Made by a program: the position numbers and the translations under genes. From NCBI GenBank assembly GCA_024305405.1, contig JAKNDB010000053.1, positions 124,001 through 188,000 on the forward strand: DNA of 64,000 nt, written 5' to 3'. Origin of the DNA: Dirofilaria immitis (taxonomy: Eukaryota > Nematoda > Chromadorea > Rhabditida > Onchocercidae). Below are positions 24,813 to 36,900 of this stretch, piece by piece (position 1 is the stretch's first letter; the number at the start of each line of letters is the position of its first letter). The notes beneath the pieces were generated by a model that saw only the letters and a list, made by a program, of their open reading frames with translations, did not search any database and was not told the DNA's origin.

Positions 24813-26927
24813 TTAATTATGCGGAAATTTATTTTTGATATTGTTTCCTTCATTATGCTTTATATATGATAAGCAACAATTATAAAATAGTTGTACGCAA
24901 TTTACATAAATTACTCGATATTTTAATGGTAGAAACCAAAATTGATCAGCTGTGTTGATGGCCAAACACAAATATCTAACTGAAATTAAATAATATTTTT
25001 TCAATTAATGATTTCTCATTTTGTTTTTTCTAGTTATCACTAAGCTTAATTTCATAATTCAATCATCAATGCATGTAGAAGAGAAGAAAATGAATTCATG
25101 GAATGTTTTAAAAATGTGATATGATAATGTTAAGCAAAAAAATATGATAAAGTACAAACTCATTATTTTATAGCAGTAAATATGATTTGATATATTATTA
25201 AAAAAATATTTATAATATAATAATAAGCTTAAAAATTAAGTAATAAACTGTGTGATGGTGATTACAATTGGATAATTTAATTATCTATGTTTTATAAATA
25301 ATGTAATTAATTACGATTAAATCATATTTCTTAGTTTGAATTAATTTTTAAGAAAAATTAATTTGTCATATTTCATCAAATTTTTTCTGATATTTCGGCA
25401 AATTTTTCTTTCTTTGATTCATACAGTAATTTATATTAAATTAATAAAAAAAAAATTTAGGAAGTTCGAAAATTTGACAATTGACATAGCATACTGTAAA
25501 TATTCGAATGAATTTTCGTCGATATTCAGCTGTAGCATCAATAATTGAATTACCTTCTAATAGTGCAAGTCCTACAAATTTTTTTCATTTTAAACATTAA
25601 ATAATATAAAGATAAAAGATCTCATTATTGACTAATTTAAATATAAAGGAAAATGTAATCGTCAAACTTGAAAATAGATCATGTCGAGAATAATCAAAAC
25701 TAATATTCAGAAATTTTCTCTACCATGTTTAATTCGATTTTTCTACCAAATAAAACTTAGCTTTACAACATATCTATCAATAGGAAGTAATTGAAAATTC
25801 AGATTTGATACGTTTTGAATTTCATTTTTGTGATTTGATTCAGATGAATCATAACAAATTTAAAAATGATGAAAATCGTTCAAAAATAACTAACAAATAG
25901 AAATAAAAATTTATGTTAAAATAAGAAATGATTATCTAAGAAGTTTGAATTTAAAAAAAAGTATACGATAAAAAATTTTGTCTTATGCTTTTTTGTTCTC
26001 ATCATCATGAAATCAAAAGTTATGAAATCTAAAAAAGAGGAACAAAAACGATATTTTATGCTTTTGCTTTTTTTTGCTCCATAATTATGCAATTATTTTT
26101 TTGGAGCAGTAGTTTGTAATATAATGCTACCTTTCCGTAGCATACTGTTATATTGCTACCATATCATGGGATACTGTAGTTCATGTAATTATTTCTTTGA
26201 ACTAATAATTGTAAATTATTGCAATAAATTGCTACCATATAATGGGATGCTTCACTAATTATTGAATACTATATCAATTACCGAATACAAAATTGAGTAC
26301 TGTATTAATTACCAGATATAAATATTGATCCAAAAATTGGTGAGACTAAAATATCACATGCAATTTTTTTACTCGCAATAGTTGCCTTGGTGCCATGTAT
26401 GATAGTTTTTTCCAGCCATTTATACCAAAAATGACACATTGGCCCAATGATTAGGCCCATTGTTGCAAATCGTTCTTAATGAATAATTGTAAAAATATAT
26501 ACATAAACAATTTTAATGCACATTTATGTAAAATAATGACATAAAATTAATCTTGATATTTTTATATTTTTTACATTTATAAGTTATAATTAATTATGAT
26601 GCATATTTAATCGCAAGATAATGGTAATATATTTACTATGCTGTTATCATAATATAATATTATTGCTGTAATTGCTGCAAACTTAATTTTTAGTAATAAT
26701 AAAGTAAAATTTAGAATTTAGTAATAATAAAAAAGATATTTATTTTAAGATAATTAAATAACGAATTTACAAACTTGTTCTTGCAACGTTAATTGGTTTA
26801 TTTTGATCCAATTTAAAATCATTGCTGATCCATTGTTGTAGAGTATCGGATATGCCAAGTAATGAGCATGTTATCGCGGTATTTGTCAATAATAACTTTT
26901 ATCACTTGATAGCAATATTTTTTGCAT
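24813..26927 (-). CDS. MPV17L2: Mpv17/PMP22-family protein, closest to MPV17L2
   Basis: MPV17L2 is an inner mitochondrial membrane protein needed for mitoribosome assembly. Four exons on the minus strand: 26927-26775, 26474-26313, 25571-25495 and 24979-24813. All phases agree after two one-base corrections, giving 186 residues, the usual family length. Landmarks in order are LLTNTAITCSLLGISDTLQQ (about 13-32), RFATMGLIIGPMCHFWYKWL (about 53-72), KKIACDILVSPIFG, LALLEG followed by YRRKFIRIF, then CVWPSTQLINF.FLPLKYR and LSYIKH at the C-terminus. The CVWP..Q..NF..VP..R..Y signature and the LEG motif are diagnostic of the family, and the LLTNT start favours MPV17L2 over MPV17 or PXMP2. Frame breaks lie in TTTT at 26897-26900 and AAAA at 24938-24941. 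The first intron is 300 bp, the second 741 bp and the third 515 bp. The second intron holds degraded duplications. Confidence 0.92.
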
Positions 26928-26933
26928 AATTTT

Positions 26934-26936
26934 ACT
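26934..26936 (-). promoter_or_regulatory. Likely trans-splice acceptor of the MPV17L2-like gene
   Basis: ATATCTTGCAG ends at 26935 on the minus strand, seven bases before the ATG at 26927. This fits spliced-leader addition. Confidence 0.4.
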
Positions 26937-27489
26937 GCAAGATATTAATATTTTTATGCTTGCAAAAATTGATTGGAAAAAAACGGAAAAGAAAAAAAGA
27001 AAATATTTTAAAAATTCATCATTTATATTGATAAATATAAAATTCAAAATTATTTAGTTAATGAAACTTCTCTTCTTTTGAAAATTTAGATAATATTAAA
27101 GAAGTAACTAGAATTATATCGTAGAAAGCATTTAATTAATTTCAACTAATAATTTAGCTATTTGATTAAACTATAAAATAACATTCTGATCAGCTATTTG
27201 ATTAAATTATAAAATAACATTCTGAGTAAATTTCTTTTCAAATGAAGTAAAAAATAAGTAAATAAAAATTTTTTTATTGAAATAGCAAGGAGAGAAAAAA
27301 ATTGGAAAAATATGATTCAAATTTTTATTTTATATTTCAATTACAATAAAACTGCTTCATTTACAATATCTATAATAATTTCTTAATTCCTGTTTTTAAC
27401 AATTTAAATTCAGTGATGAACAATAAACAATAGATTCTCGAAATCATATCACTTGTTAACCATTATTAATAAGCAATATTGCTAAAAGT

Positions 27490-27596
27490 TTAAATAACAG
27501 CGATAAAATGACCAACAACTGAATAAGAAATGGCACAAGATAACATTGATAGTTCATGAGATTCAAATGTATAAAAATGTCTCACATGGACATTCA
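27490..27596 (-). CDS. Candidate terminal exon, unrecognised
   Basis: On the minus strand, GATGGTCAG is followed by two bases of a split codon and 34 codons to TAA at 27490-27492. It reads HVRHFYTFESHELSMLSC and then a hydrophobic end (ISYSVVGHFIAVI). Composition is coding-like. It ends about 560 bp before the start of the MPV17L2-like gene on the same strand. Upstream exons are not resolved. Confidence 0.4.
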
Positions 27597-28876
27597 CTGA
27601 CCATCACGAAAAGCAACGATAAATCTAATAATTAATATACAATATCCATAGTTTAAGATAAAAATTCCATTACCACAAAATTTTATTTAGGAAGCTTTAA
27701 AATCACAAACAAATTATCCTAAATGAGCCAAATTCGCAAATAGATTAAGCTAAATGAGCCAACGACAGTTCGATCTTTCCATAATTTTAATTAGATTAAA
27801 AAATTGATCTAACATTCTAACAAGGATCAAAGAACAGTAAATGGCAAAGAATTGCAAATTTCATAAATCCTTATCATCTTGTTGCAAATTTCATAAATCC
27901 TTATCATCTGTAAACAAACAAACTTAAATAAATAAACAAATTTAAGTCTAATTTTCTTGACTTTCATATCATCGCTTTCACATATGTGATAATGGCACTG
28001 TTTTAGGAATGATAAATGACTTTATTGCACTGCCAATACTTTTTATGATATTACAAATTTACAACTGTATATATATTTTTATTTAATTCAGGTAAAAATT
28101 TGATTCCAATAGAATTCAAATAAACAAGCAAATAAATAAACAAATAAATAAATAAGTGCAATAAAGAATGTATAATGGAAAATAAAAAGTTAAACTTTTT
28201 TATACCATAAGTGATAAATAATGACTTATTAATAACTAATCAAAATTTTATTTTTGTGTACAACAATCAAGCATATTACCATACGAATTTGAAAAAATAA
28301 ACAACATTAAGCTATAAGCTTTAGATAAAACTATTATTTTATTTATAATAAAGAATTCTCCTCAACTATATTTCACTGCATTTATCAAATGATGAACAAA
28401 AAATCAATTATTTAATTGTAAAATTATTTTGTAACAATCAATAAGCTCAAAAAATAATGAAAGAAAAAAGAAATTGAATTTATGAGAAATCGCATATATT
28501 ATTCATTTGTTGATAATTTGTACAAATATTTTCTTTTTCAAATTTAATTATTTTACGTTATCTTCCAGAAATTAGTAAGTAAACAAAAAGAATGACAGCT
28601 AATCGTCAAAAGAATGATAGGTAATCATTCATTGTCACACTTGCATGATAGCTGTAATAAATGACATAATTTAGAATATAAAGCAATCATTCATTATAAT
28701 CACTTCGTGCTGATTAGATGATAAATTATAAAATTTAAACACTATGATGGCCCCATTCATTGTAATCATTTTGCATGTTGATCGAATGATAAATGATAAT
28801 ATCTAAGCTAAATTATTTTGCTTTTTATTTTAGAATTTACAGAAACACTAAAGCACTAAAGAATAAGAGGGAATGA

Positions 28877-28934
28877 CTACACAGTTGTGGAAATAAATTT
28901 AATAGCAATTAAATGAGCTGCATCAATTAATTTC
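28877..28934 (-). CDS. Possible short terminal exon
   Basis: ATTCCCGTAG on the minus strand precedes 18 codons to TAG, reading LIDAAHLIAIKFISTTV. It is short, and its only support is the acceptor and composition. Confidence 0.25.
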
Positions 28935-29902
28935 CTACGGGAATATTATCAAAGTGAAAAAAATTCATTCAACCAATTGCTAAGAAAATGATAAGATGGA
29001 GCAATATATCAGATAAGCTTATAAAAGTATTTTAAGCATTAAAGCTGGAAAATTGCTTTTTTTAAAGTTATCTTTTAAAGATAATTAAAAAATTTTTTTC
29101 TAAATAAAATCAGCTTTAATCAAATTTTATCAAAATTTAGAAGAAATTATTCACAAAAATTAATTGAAATATGCAAAAATAATAATAACTTTTAATTTAA
29201 TTAAAATTATATTTCAAAAGAATTACATTTCATAAAAATTTGTAATTGATAATAGAAATTCCTAATTTAATGGTTCAAAATGTAAATTTAAACAGTGATT
29301 TAAGAAATAATTTTAGGTAATATTACGAGTTGAGCAATAATCCATAGTATTTCAATTATATACTCTAATCGGTTGAATAAAAAATTTTGATAATGTAAAA
29401 TATAAATCTGAAAATTACTCAAAAACATTTTTAGATAATATTTTATATTTAAAACTTGTTTCTTACTGCTTTAATTATACATTTTCGACAAGAATGTAAA
29501 TGCAGCTTTTAATTTTTTATTCACAAAATTAAGAATATACCGTTTTTATACTCTGATATTGTCGAAAACGTTAGTTTTTAGTTACAATTTTATTTTATAC
29601 TTTAGATTGCAGTTTTGTTATCTTTTTCTCTTTAAAATTATCAAAAAGCAAACAAAAGTGATCAAAAGTGATCAGTCATTTCAAGTTAAATAATATTTGA
29701 ACTTTTACTTTCTTCTTGATCTTGCTGTTATCGATCTTCTTTAACTATGACAAAATTGAAGCTTTCTACCTTTTAGCATCTCAAATTTTGAGTAATAAAA
29801 CTTTTATTGCAATAAATTAAATAATGTATCAACGAACAGCAATTACACGACTGATTTCAATAATTTCAATAAAACAATTTTAATAACGATGACGTAACTT
29901 AG

Positions 29903-30202
29903 AGGAAAAGGAGATTAAATAACACCCAACCGCCTTGGTTAAGCACATTTTTTATAATTGGTTTGGCCGTTCGACCCTGGCATGATTGTGAAGATAAGAA
30001 TAAAGGAGGCTTTGTTATAGAATGCGAATCACAGCTCATAGATGAAAGCGAAATGTTTTTAGATTATATCTTTGCATTGTACAGTAAATGTGTACAATGC
30101 AACATATACACGCTTCCGTGTGAAATCCAATACAAAGGAATCATTGACCAATCTGATTTTCGTGTTCTTTTCACGATTTTAGCGACATGCTTTCAGCAAT
30201 AG
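29903..30202 (+). CDS. Terminal exon, hydrophobic start and six cysteines
   Basis: GTAACTTAG is followed in phase 0 by 99 codons and TAG. It opens RKRRLNN, then PPWLSTFFIIGLAVRPWHDC, and continues with polar sequence holding six cysteines in all (including KCVQC and LPCE) before LFTILATCFQQ. RKRR would fit a dibasic processing site, and the hydrophobic run could be a signal or membrane segment. I do not recognise a family. Codon quality is the best of any unlinked exon in the window. A GTAAATG donor lies at 30084 inside a hairpin, so a shorter exon is possible. No upstream exon was joined to it. Confidence 0.55.
   Translation, partial: RKRRLNNTQPPWLSTFFIIGLAVRPWHDCEDKNKGGFVIECESQLIDESEMFLDYIFALYSKCVQCNIYTLPCEIQYKGIIDQSDFRVLFTILATCFQQ
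30072..30102. repeat. Perfect 12-bp hairpin inside the exon
   Basis: TTGCATTGTACA at 30072-30083 is exactly complementary to TGTACAATGCAA at 30091-30102. The 7-base loop begins with GTAAATG, a possible splice donor. Confidence 0.9.
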
Positions 30203-30626
30203 TGATATATTTAATAGATGAATGATAGATGAAATATGTCAGCATAGTACTATCTATGATAAAAATAAAATAGGAAATAATTTTAGGAAAAAATTGATGA
30301 AGCAAATAATTGTATAAATTAAAAATTAATGAATTAATTTTCTTTTAATTTCTTTCTCACTTTCTTCTTCTATTTGTTAATATTTAAAATTTTAATCTTA
30401 TCAGAAAACAAATTATTTGATTGATAAAAGAAATTTATTTTTTTCCTGAATTTGTTTTCAATTCAAATGTATATATATATTTTTATATATTTGTATATAT
30501 ATATATATTTGGAACTGATAAAGTTGACATTTTCGTTGATAGTTGAAATGAAAGGAAATGAATTTGATTTTAATTAAATGAAAAAGATAAAAAATTTAAA
30601 ATGAAGCAATTTTCAAGCCTTTTTTT

Positions 30627-30681
30627 TCATTTCCGCTTCTTCAAACTATTCCTAGCAACATTGTCCAATATTTTTGATTTT
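30627..30681 (-). CDS. Possible terminal exon, basic C-terminus
   Basis: GCAACTTAG on the minus strand is followed by one base of a split codon and 17 codons to TGA, reading KSKILDNVARNSLKKRK. It looks like a lysine-rich tail. It is short but richer in G+C than its surroundings. The plus strand has no comparable frame. Confidence 0.35.
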
Positions 30682-31851
30682 CTAAGTTGCAAAAAAATGA
30701 AATCATTCATTTTTCTATTTTCTTAACTTTTTCTTATCCTCCTACAACAAACGTCTTTTTCGCCTTTCAAAAAAATTAAAAATATTTATAAATTTTTATT
30801 TTTGTTCCCTTAAAAATATCAGTATATTATATATTTTATTAATCAATTTATTAGAAATAGTGAAAAAAATTTATTCCAAATTAGTTTATCAAAATTTCAA
30901 TTTTCTTATGCCTTTCACATTTTCAAAATGAGTCAATTTTTGATTGAAATTTATCAGTTAGCACAACTTTATAGAAGCAATTCTTGCAACAAAAATATTT
31001 TGCAAATATTTTAAACATAGTTTGCAATTGCACATCCATTAAAAAAAGTTTCTTCTCCTTTATTAATAAAACTGATTGTTATTTTATTTTATCATTTGCG
31101 TATTCTTTGACATCATTTTTATCAATGCAACTGACAGTTTTTTATTTTGTTTTTTCCTTTTTCATTTTTCAATTTAATATTTTTTCTCTTTCACTTCTTT
31201 TAATGAAGTAAACAAAAACATTCTTCTTTACGCTTCATCACTTTTTATTTTCAATCAACGAATTTATTTGAAAAACAAAAATAAAAGACGATTACATGTA
31301 AATACCTTTCAAATCGAATAATGAAATTTATGAGATGTTCATTAAAAGATTTTACTGTTTTTGTTGTTGTGTTATTTTGGTTGTTAATAATGTGATTAAT
31401 TTAAATATTAATTTTAGTTATCTTCATTCTTGACCGTGTGGTTAATTTAAATATTAACAATTAATTGTTTTATAATTTTTTTTCATTTCGTTTTAATTTT
31501 TCTTGGAATAAATTATGCATATTTTATCGTAAAATATAATATAAATATTTACATCATTTGAAAGAAATTGATTAGTATAGTATAAATTAAAGGGTTAATT
31601 CATATATTCTTTTCATAGATAAGTGAAAATCAATGCTATATAATTGACTAACAGTGAATAAAATGTCATTGATTAATCCATGGATTGATATGATGATAAT
31701 AATATGAAATTATGATTTCTTAGAAATCTGATGAAAATCTAACATTCAATAAATCAATATTTTCGCTTAAATTTCATACTTAATCAACATAGAACAATGG
31801 TTAGTATTAAAAATTTTTCTAAAATAAAATTCAACTAAACGTTCATGATGT

Positions 31852-32010
31852 TTACACAAATTGAATAATTGTGATAACCAATTGAAAAGGCTGATTTTTC
31901 AAACATTTAAAATTTGCTAACAAAATTTTTCTTTCATGCCTTTTCGACTTAAATTTTGAGAAATTCCTCAAAGCGCAATTTAATAGTTTTGCTTTGGAAA
32001 AATACATCAT
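31852..32010 (-). CDS. Small intact ORF, 52 codons
   Basis: Two adjacent ATGs start a minus-strand frame ending in TAA at 31852-31854. It reads MMYFSKAKLLNCALRNFSK, then a basic middle (KSKRHERK) and a hydrophobic end (LVITIIQFV). It is unrecognised. Length alone is not significant in AT-rich DNA; composition is the only support. Confidence 0.3.
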   Translation of the reverse strand: MMYFSKAKLLNCALRNFSKFKSKRHERKILLANFKCLKNQPFQLVITIIQFV

Positions 32011-32782
32011 GTCTTTTCAATTTATTGTTAAATTCTAAAATCTTATTTAAACAACAAATTGAAAGCATTTTCATTTACCATTCGTTAAATTTGCAGCATG
32101 CATAAAAGTTATTCAAGTATTTATCATTTTATTGATAGCATAAATACCTTTTGCTAAAAAAGGCGATAGGAAGTTTTTTTTTATTTGAATAGGTATTTCA
32201 TATTTGCTAGATAGTATTTTAAAAAGAAAATAATGTAAAATTCTTTTTTACTCATTCAACTTTCTTCCTCGTTAAACTTTATCATCTTCACTTTTATCAT
32301 TTTATATCATCTGTTTATTTTTTTGCTAAAAAAAAACTTAACCAAACTGATTATTGATCACAAAACTAATCTGAAGTGTTCCAGTGATAGAAATTTATTT
32401 TATGCTTACAATTTGTAAATTCTAAAACATTTTCTTCAAAATTGATCAATTATGAGCAATTTTCTTCATCAAAAAAACCAAAAATTGGGGAAAAAATTTT
32501 TTTATTTCAGGATTTGTATAAAAAGATTTTGTTAATTTTTTTAAAATTTGTTTTCAAATTTTACTTCCTTTTTCTGCGAAATTTTTTAAATAATTAAATT
32601 TGAATATTATTATTAAAATATTTTATCAAAATTAGGAATACGTAGATGATAGTTTACATTTTATGTTATGTAAAAAGGATGGCGGAAGTTTATTCGCTTT
32701 TTTTCATGAAATTATAAATGCTTGAATGTTTTGTCGATTTTTTACGGATCATAAGAAATTTACTACGTTTTCTTTGATTTCA

Positions 32783-32925
32783 AATATATTACTAATTCAA
32801 ACACATTATCAATTATAATATATTGTCAATTCAAATATATTATCAATCCGAATATAATACCAATTCAAATATATTATCAATTCGAATGCATTATTTATTC
32901 AGATATATTATCAGTTCAAGCAGGT
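32783..32925 (+). repeat. 17-18-bp minisatellite
   Basis: About eight diverged units of ATATATTATCAATTCAA, with spacing kept near 17-18 bp. Confidence 0.75.
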
Positions 32926-33180
32926 GATCATTTCTTTTTAGAAAGAAAGGACAGGTAATAGCAATTTAAGGCATAGAATAGCAATTTAAGGCACTGAATG
33001 AAAAAAATTTTCATTTTTTTCCTTTTCATTTTACCATTCCATTATCGCTTCCACTTAATGCAACTTAACTTCCATTCATTTTTCATCCATTTAATGCTAA
33101 AGAAAAGAAAAGAAACTTATGATAATTATTCGTTTTTTTTTCTTTATAATTATCATCATTATCGCATCATGAGCCTTGTG

Positions 33181-33510
33181 AATCGTAATTTTTTATTTTC
33201 ATTCTTTTTTCCAATTCTATTCGAAGCATTTCGAAACTGATGAATTTTTTTCTCGGAATATTAATATTTTTCTAACAACTCTTCATCAGCATTAGTATGC
33301 ATGAATTCATTACTACTACAATTATCATTATCATTATCCTATTATATGCTTTGATTTGCTTTCATTTATTAATCAATCGTAATTTTTTTATTTTCATTCA
33401 TTTTTCCAAATCTATTTTAAGCATTTCAAAATTAATGAATTTTTTTTTCTCGGACTATTTGATATTTTTCTAATAACATTCATTAGCATTATTATATAAA
33501 AATTGAAGCA
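33181..33510 (+). repeat. About 195-bp tandem duplication
   Basis: AATCGTAATTTTTTATTTTC, CCAATCTATT, AGCATTTC, ATGAATTTTTTTCTCGG and ATATTTTTCTAA recur in the same order in copies beginning near 33181 and 33377. Confidence 0.75.
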
Positions 33511-33879
33511 AATCAAAAATGATAATACTATGTTAAAATTGCGGAAGCATCTCATTTTGCATTAAAATATATCAAAATCATCATGAGTTTATATTTTTTT
33601 TTGGAAATCCATTTGTTTGCATTCGATCGATTATTTCATTTCATTTTAATTTTTAATTTATCCTTAAATTGCTTTTTGCAATCGTAAAATTTGCATTATC
33701 GCAATTTTATATTTGAAATTAAAAAAGAAATGAAAAAGAAATTCTACTCAAAAATTGAAATAAAATTTTTATTTGTTCATTAATTCATGCTTATATTCGT
33801 AATGATAATATGATAAGTGTCGTACAATGTAATGTTATGATAATATAAAATTTAATAAGTGATAATTTTAATTTTTCAG

Positions 33880-33928
33880 ATTTCAAAGTGGCGGGTTGGT
33901 TTTTTGCACGACTATTTTATCGTTCACT
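33880..33928 (+). CDS. 49-bp internal exon, unrecognised
   Basis: Both splice sites are excellent: AATTTTTCAG before and GTAAGTTT after. The frame starting with two bases of a split codon reads FKVAGWFFARLFYRS and ends in phase 2. GTGGCGGGTTGG stands out in DNA that is otherwise about 80% A+T. A second frame is also open. No partner exon was identified within several kilobases, so introns on both sides would be very long. Confidence 0.45.
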
Positions 33929-36900
33929 GTAAGTTTATCATACCATATTACTTTTTTAAAATTATTTCCCATTAAACATTTTATCAATTAATGAACAATA
34001 AATGATTAAATAAATTATACGATTAATAGTTATCATTCTGCCGGAAATTTGATATAATAGTATGTCCAATATCTAATATTCTGTTTGCATAATTTTAAAT
34101 GATTATTCTGATTAAATTGTTATAAAAAAAAAAATGATTAAATGTTAAAAAAATTGTAACAAAAAGTTTGCGATTGATATGTTAGTGCATTTGTTCGAAT
34201 TGTTTTATTATATTATCATATAATGATATATTTGTTATTACCTACAATTGGAGTAAGCAAAAAACAGACGAATCGATCGAAATAATTCAAATTTCTCTCT
34301 TCCTTTTCTCTCTCTCTCTCTCTCATCAAATTAATTATTAATTAGAAAAGAGAATTTGAAAAATTTTTCTTTATTTTTCGTTAAATTATAATATTTGTAA
34401 TAAAACGAAAATATAGAAATTTTATTCGACAAATTATTTTTATTATCCCATATAATTATATAATATTTTTCATAGATTTAGTAAAAAATTTAATAAAAAA
34501 AAAGAAAGAAAAAAGGACAAGGAAAAAGAAATATTATAAAAAATAATATAATACATAGTTGCAAAATAAAAATAGAGCTAATAAATAAAATCAATAATTA
34601 ATAATACGTATGTATGCGGTAATATAAAATTTAAAGAAATTTGAAAGCTTAAAATTTGACAGAAAAAGAAATAAATTTAAAAATAAATGGTAAATATTTG
34701 GGATGCAAGTAAAAATTTGCTATCATTTCATATGAGTAATTCATTGATATAAATATGATTAAATAATTAATCAATTTAATTATCAATATGAATGTATAAA
34801 TGGCAATTAATTGATTTATCAACATTAATAAATAGCTAATTGAACAAATAAAAAATAGTTTTGGACAAAAAAATTTCATGGAAATGAAAAAATGTTATTA
34901 ATATGATAAAATGATAAAAAAACTGATAAATCAGATAAGAAAAAGAGATATTGAAATCATTTAAATTTTTTATAAGTAATAAAATTCAAATTTATAACTA
35001 TTAATATGTAAATAGTGTACAGATGGAATTAAAGATTGAAAATGATTTATTGTTGAGAAAGTTTTATTTCATAGAAATGTTACATATTATAAAGGAGATC
35101 ATATTTAAAAAAATCATGTGTAAAAAAATATTCCGAGAACATTTTTATTCGAAATAAAGTGATACTGATAATTCATCGATATCATAGAAAAAATTTGTTC
35201 GAGATTATTTATACTAAATAATTTAAAGCGTAATTATATTGATATTAAAATATTTGATAGATGAAAATCATTGTTACATGATCTATAAAAAATTAGGATA
35301 AAAACTTTTTGCTTAAAAAATGACAGATTAGAAAACTTCATTGATTAGAATTATTAATTTAAACATTTTTCCCTAATTAGAATTGTTAACTTAAACTTTT
35401 CTTTCCTTGATTAGAATTGTTAATTTGAACTTTTCCTTCTTTACTAAAATTGTAGTTGAAACTTTCCTTTCATCCTATGAATAGTAACTGATATAAAAAA
35501 AAAAACGCAGATTAAAAAATCGACAAATCAGTTTTTTTTCGTTTCAGAATAAATGAATATTCAGCTGATATCTAAATAACAGCACATACTAAGAACATTG
35601 AAATCTCTATCGATTTCTAGAAATTGTAATTCAATTACTATCATAATATTTCAGGTAAACTAATATTTTACTGTAGTTACCGTATTAAAAGATTTCTCTT
35701 TATTATATTATGTTACCGACATTTTATTATCATACTTTTTATATCAAACTTCTCTTTTGTGATGGAAAATGAAAAATAACGAGTTAACATAATATTATCA
35801 GTAAATTGCAAGTATTATCAGAAGTTGTGCCCAAAAGAATTGTTTTACATAAATATACTAGGCTGAAGATTATTTGATTAAGTTCGACTTTATGTTAAAA
35901 TGTTCTTTTTATATTTCAACCAAAATTTGTATCATTTGAGCAAAATGGCAGCGAGAGAGAATGTGTAAAATAATTAACAGATAATTACTTGAGATTATTT
36001 TACAGATAATATCAATACTAAATCAATAGTAAATAATAAACAAACTTGGATCCATTCATTTGATAAGAATTTAAAAGTATAGTGAAAAAGAAAAAAATCT
36101 GCTAATATCCTTTTTAAATAATATCACGAATAAGCATGCAATTTTTTTCCCTCTTCCCTGAAGAAGAAAAATATCTGATTTAAATTTTAATTTAAAAGAA
36201 ATAGGAAGAAGGAGAAGAGCAAATGAAAATTGATTGTTAAATATTAATAACATTATTATTTAAAATAATTTATATCACACAAATTATATTTTGATAGCAA
36301 CTTAATTATGTTAATTGAAATTATGAAATAAACGAGAAAAAGATTATTATAGTAATGTTTTAAATAATAATAATTACCCATATTTTATGTTTTAAATTTT
36401 TATGAAAATTTATTTTATGAAAAAAATTTAATCAATGCATTCTAATTCGATTTACTGTTTCATATTTTTTTTCCTTTCATTTAATTCATTCGTTTTTCAT
36501 CATTTTTCATTTTCTTTAAATTTGTTAAAAATTTCATTATTTTTTCTCATGATCTTATTTTTCTCCTTCTCTCCTTTTTATCTTTTTAGTTTCAATTACA
36601 AATGTTCGTTATTTTATCGTTTCATTTAAACAACTAATATTTATTCATTACTTATTCAGCATTTCATTATGTTAAGCATCCATTTTTCGGATTGATCTTA
36701 TCTTTCGTCTTATCTTTTTTCCTTTTTTTTACTCAGTTTTTAACAGATCTTAATACGGTAGCTATTTTCAAGCCTTCATTCCTATTGCCGCGTTTTATTG
36801 CTACCATTTCCAACATGATAATTATAATTTTAAATTTTGAAAAACATCACAGATAACAGTTGATCATGCTGTTAACTGCTTAGCAGCTGGCATAATTCAC

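Larger units (their letters stand above)
26937..29902. other. Spacer with short duplications and weak exons
   Basis: Apart from the exons listed separately it holds a 37-bp tandem duplication at 27153-27228 (GCTATTTGATTAAA units), a 29-bp duplication at 27855-27911 (CATAAATCCTTATCATCT) and three irregular copies of an 80-100-bp unit at 28595-28800 (ATCATTCATTGT). A minus-strand stretch near 27996-28055 reads SIGSAIKSFIIPKTVPLSH but has no matching splice sites. Confidence 0.45.
30203..33879. other. Spacer with two weak minus-strand coding candidates
   Basis: AT-rich. Besides the two candidates listed separately it holds an irregular 17-18-bp array at 32783-32925 (ATATATTATCAATTC units) and a roughly 195-bp tandem duplication at 33181-33510. 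Confidence 0.5.

Noticed and set aside
29955..29985. GTTCGACCCTGGC resembling a tRNA T-arm
   Set aside because: No acceptor stem or anticodon arm can be drawn around it and it lies within a long coding frame.
36645..36870. Plus-strand frame TDLNTVAIFKPSFLLPRF
   Set aside because: It overlaps a tandem duplication whose second copy does not preserve the peptide, and part of the frame is a poly-T run.
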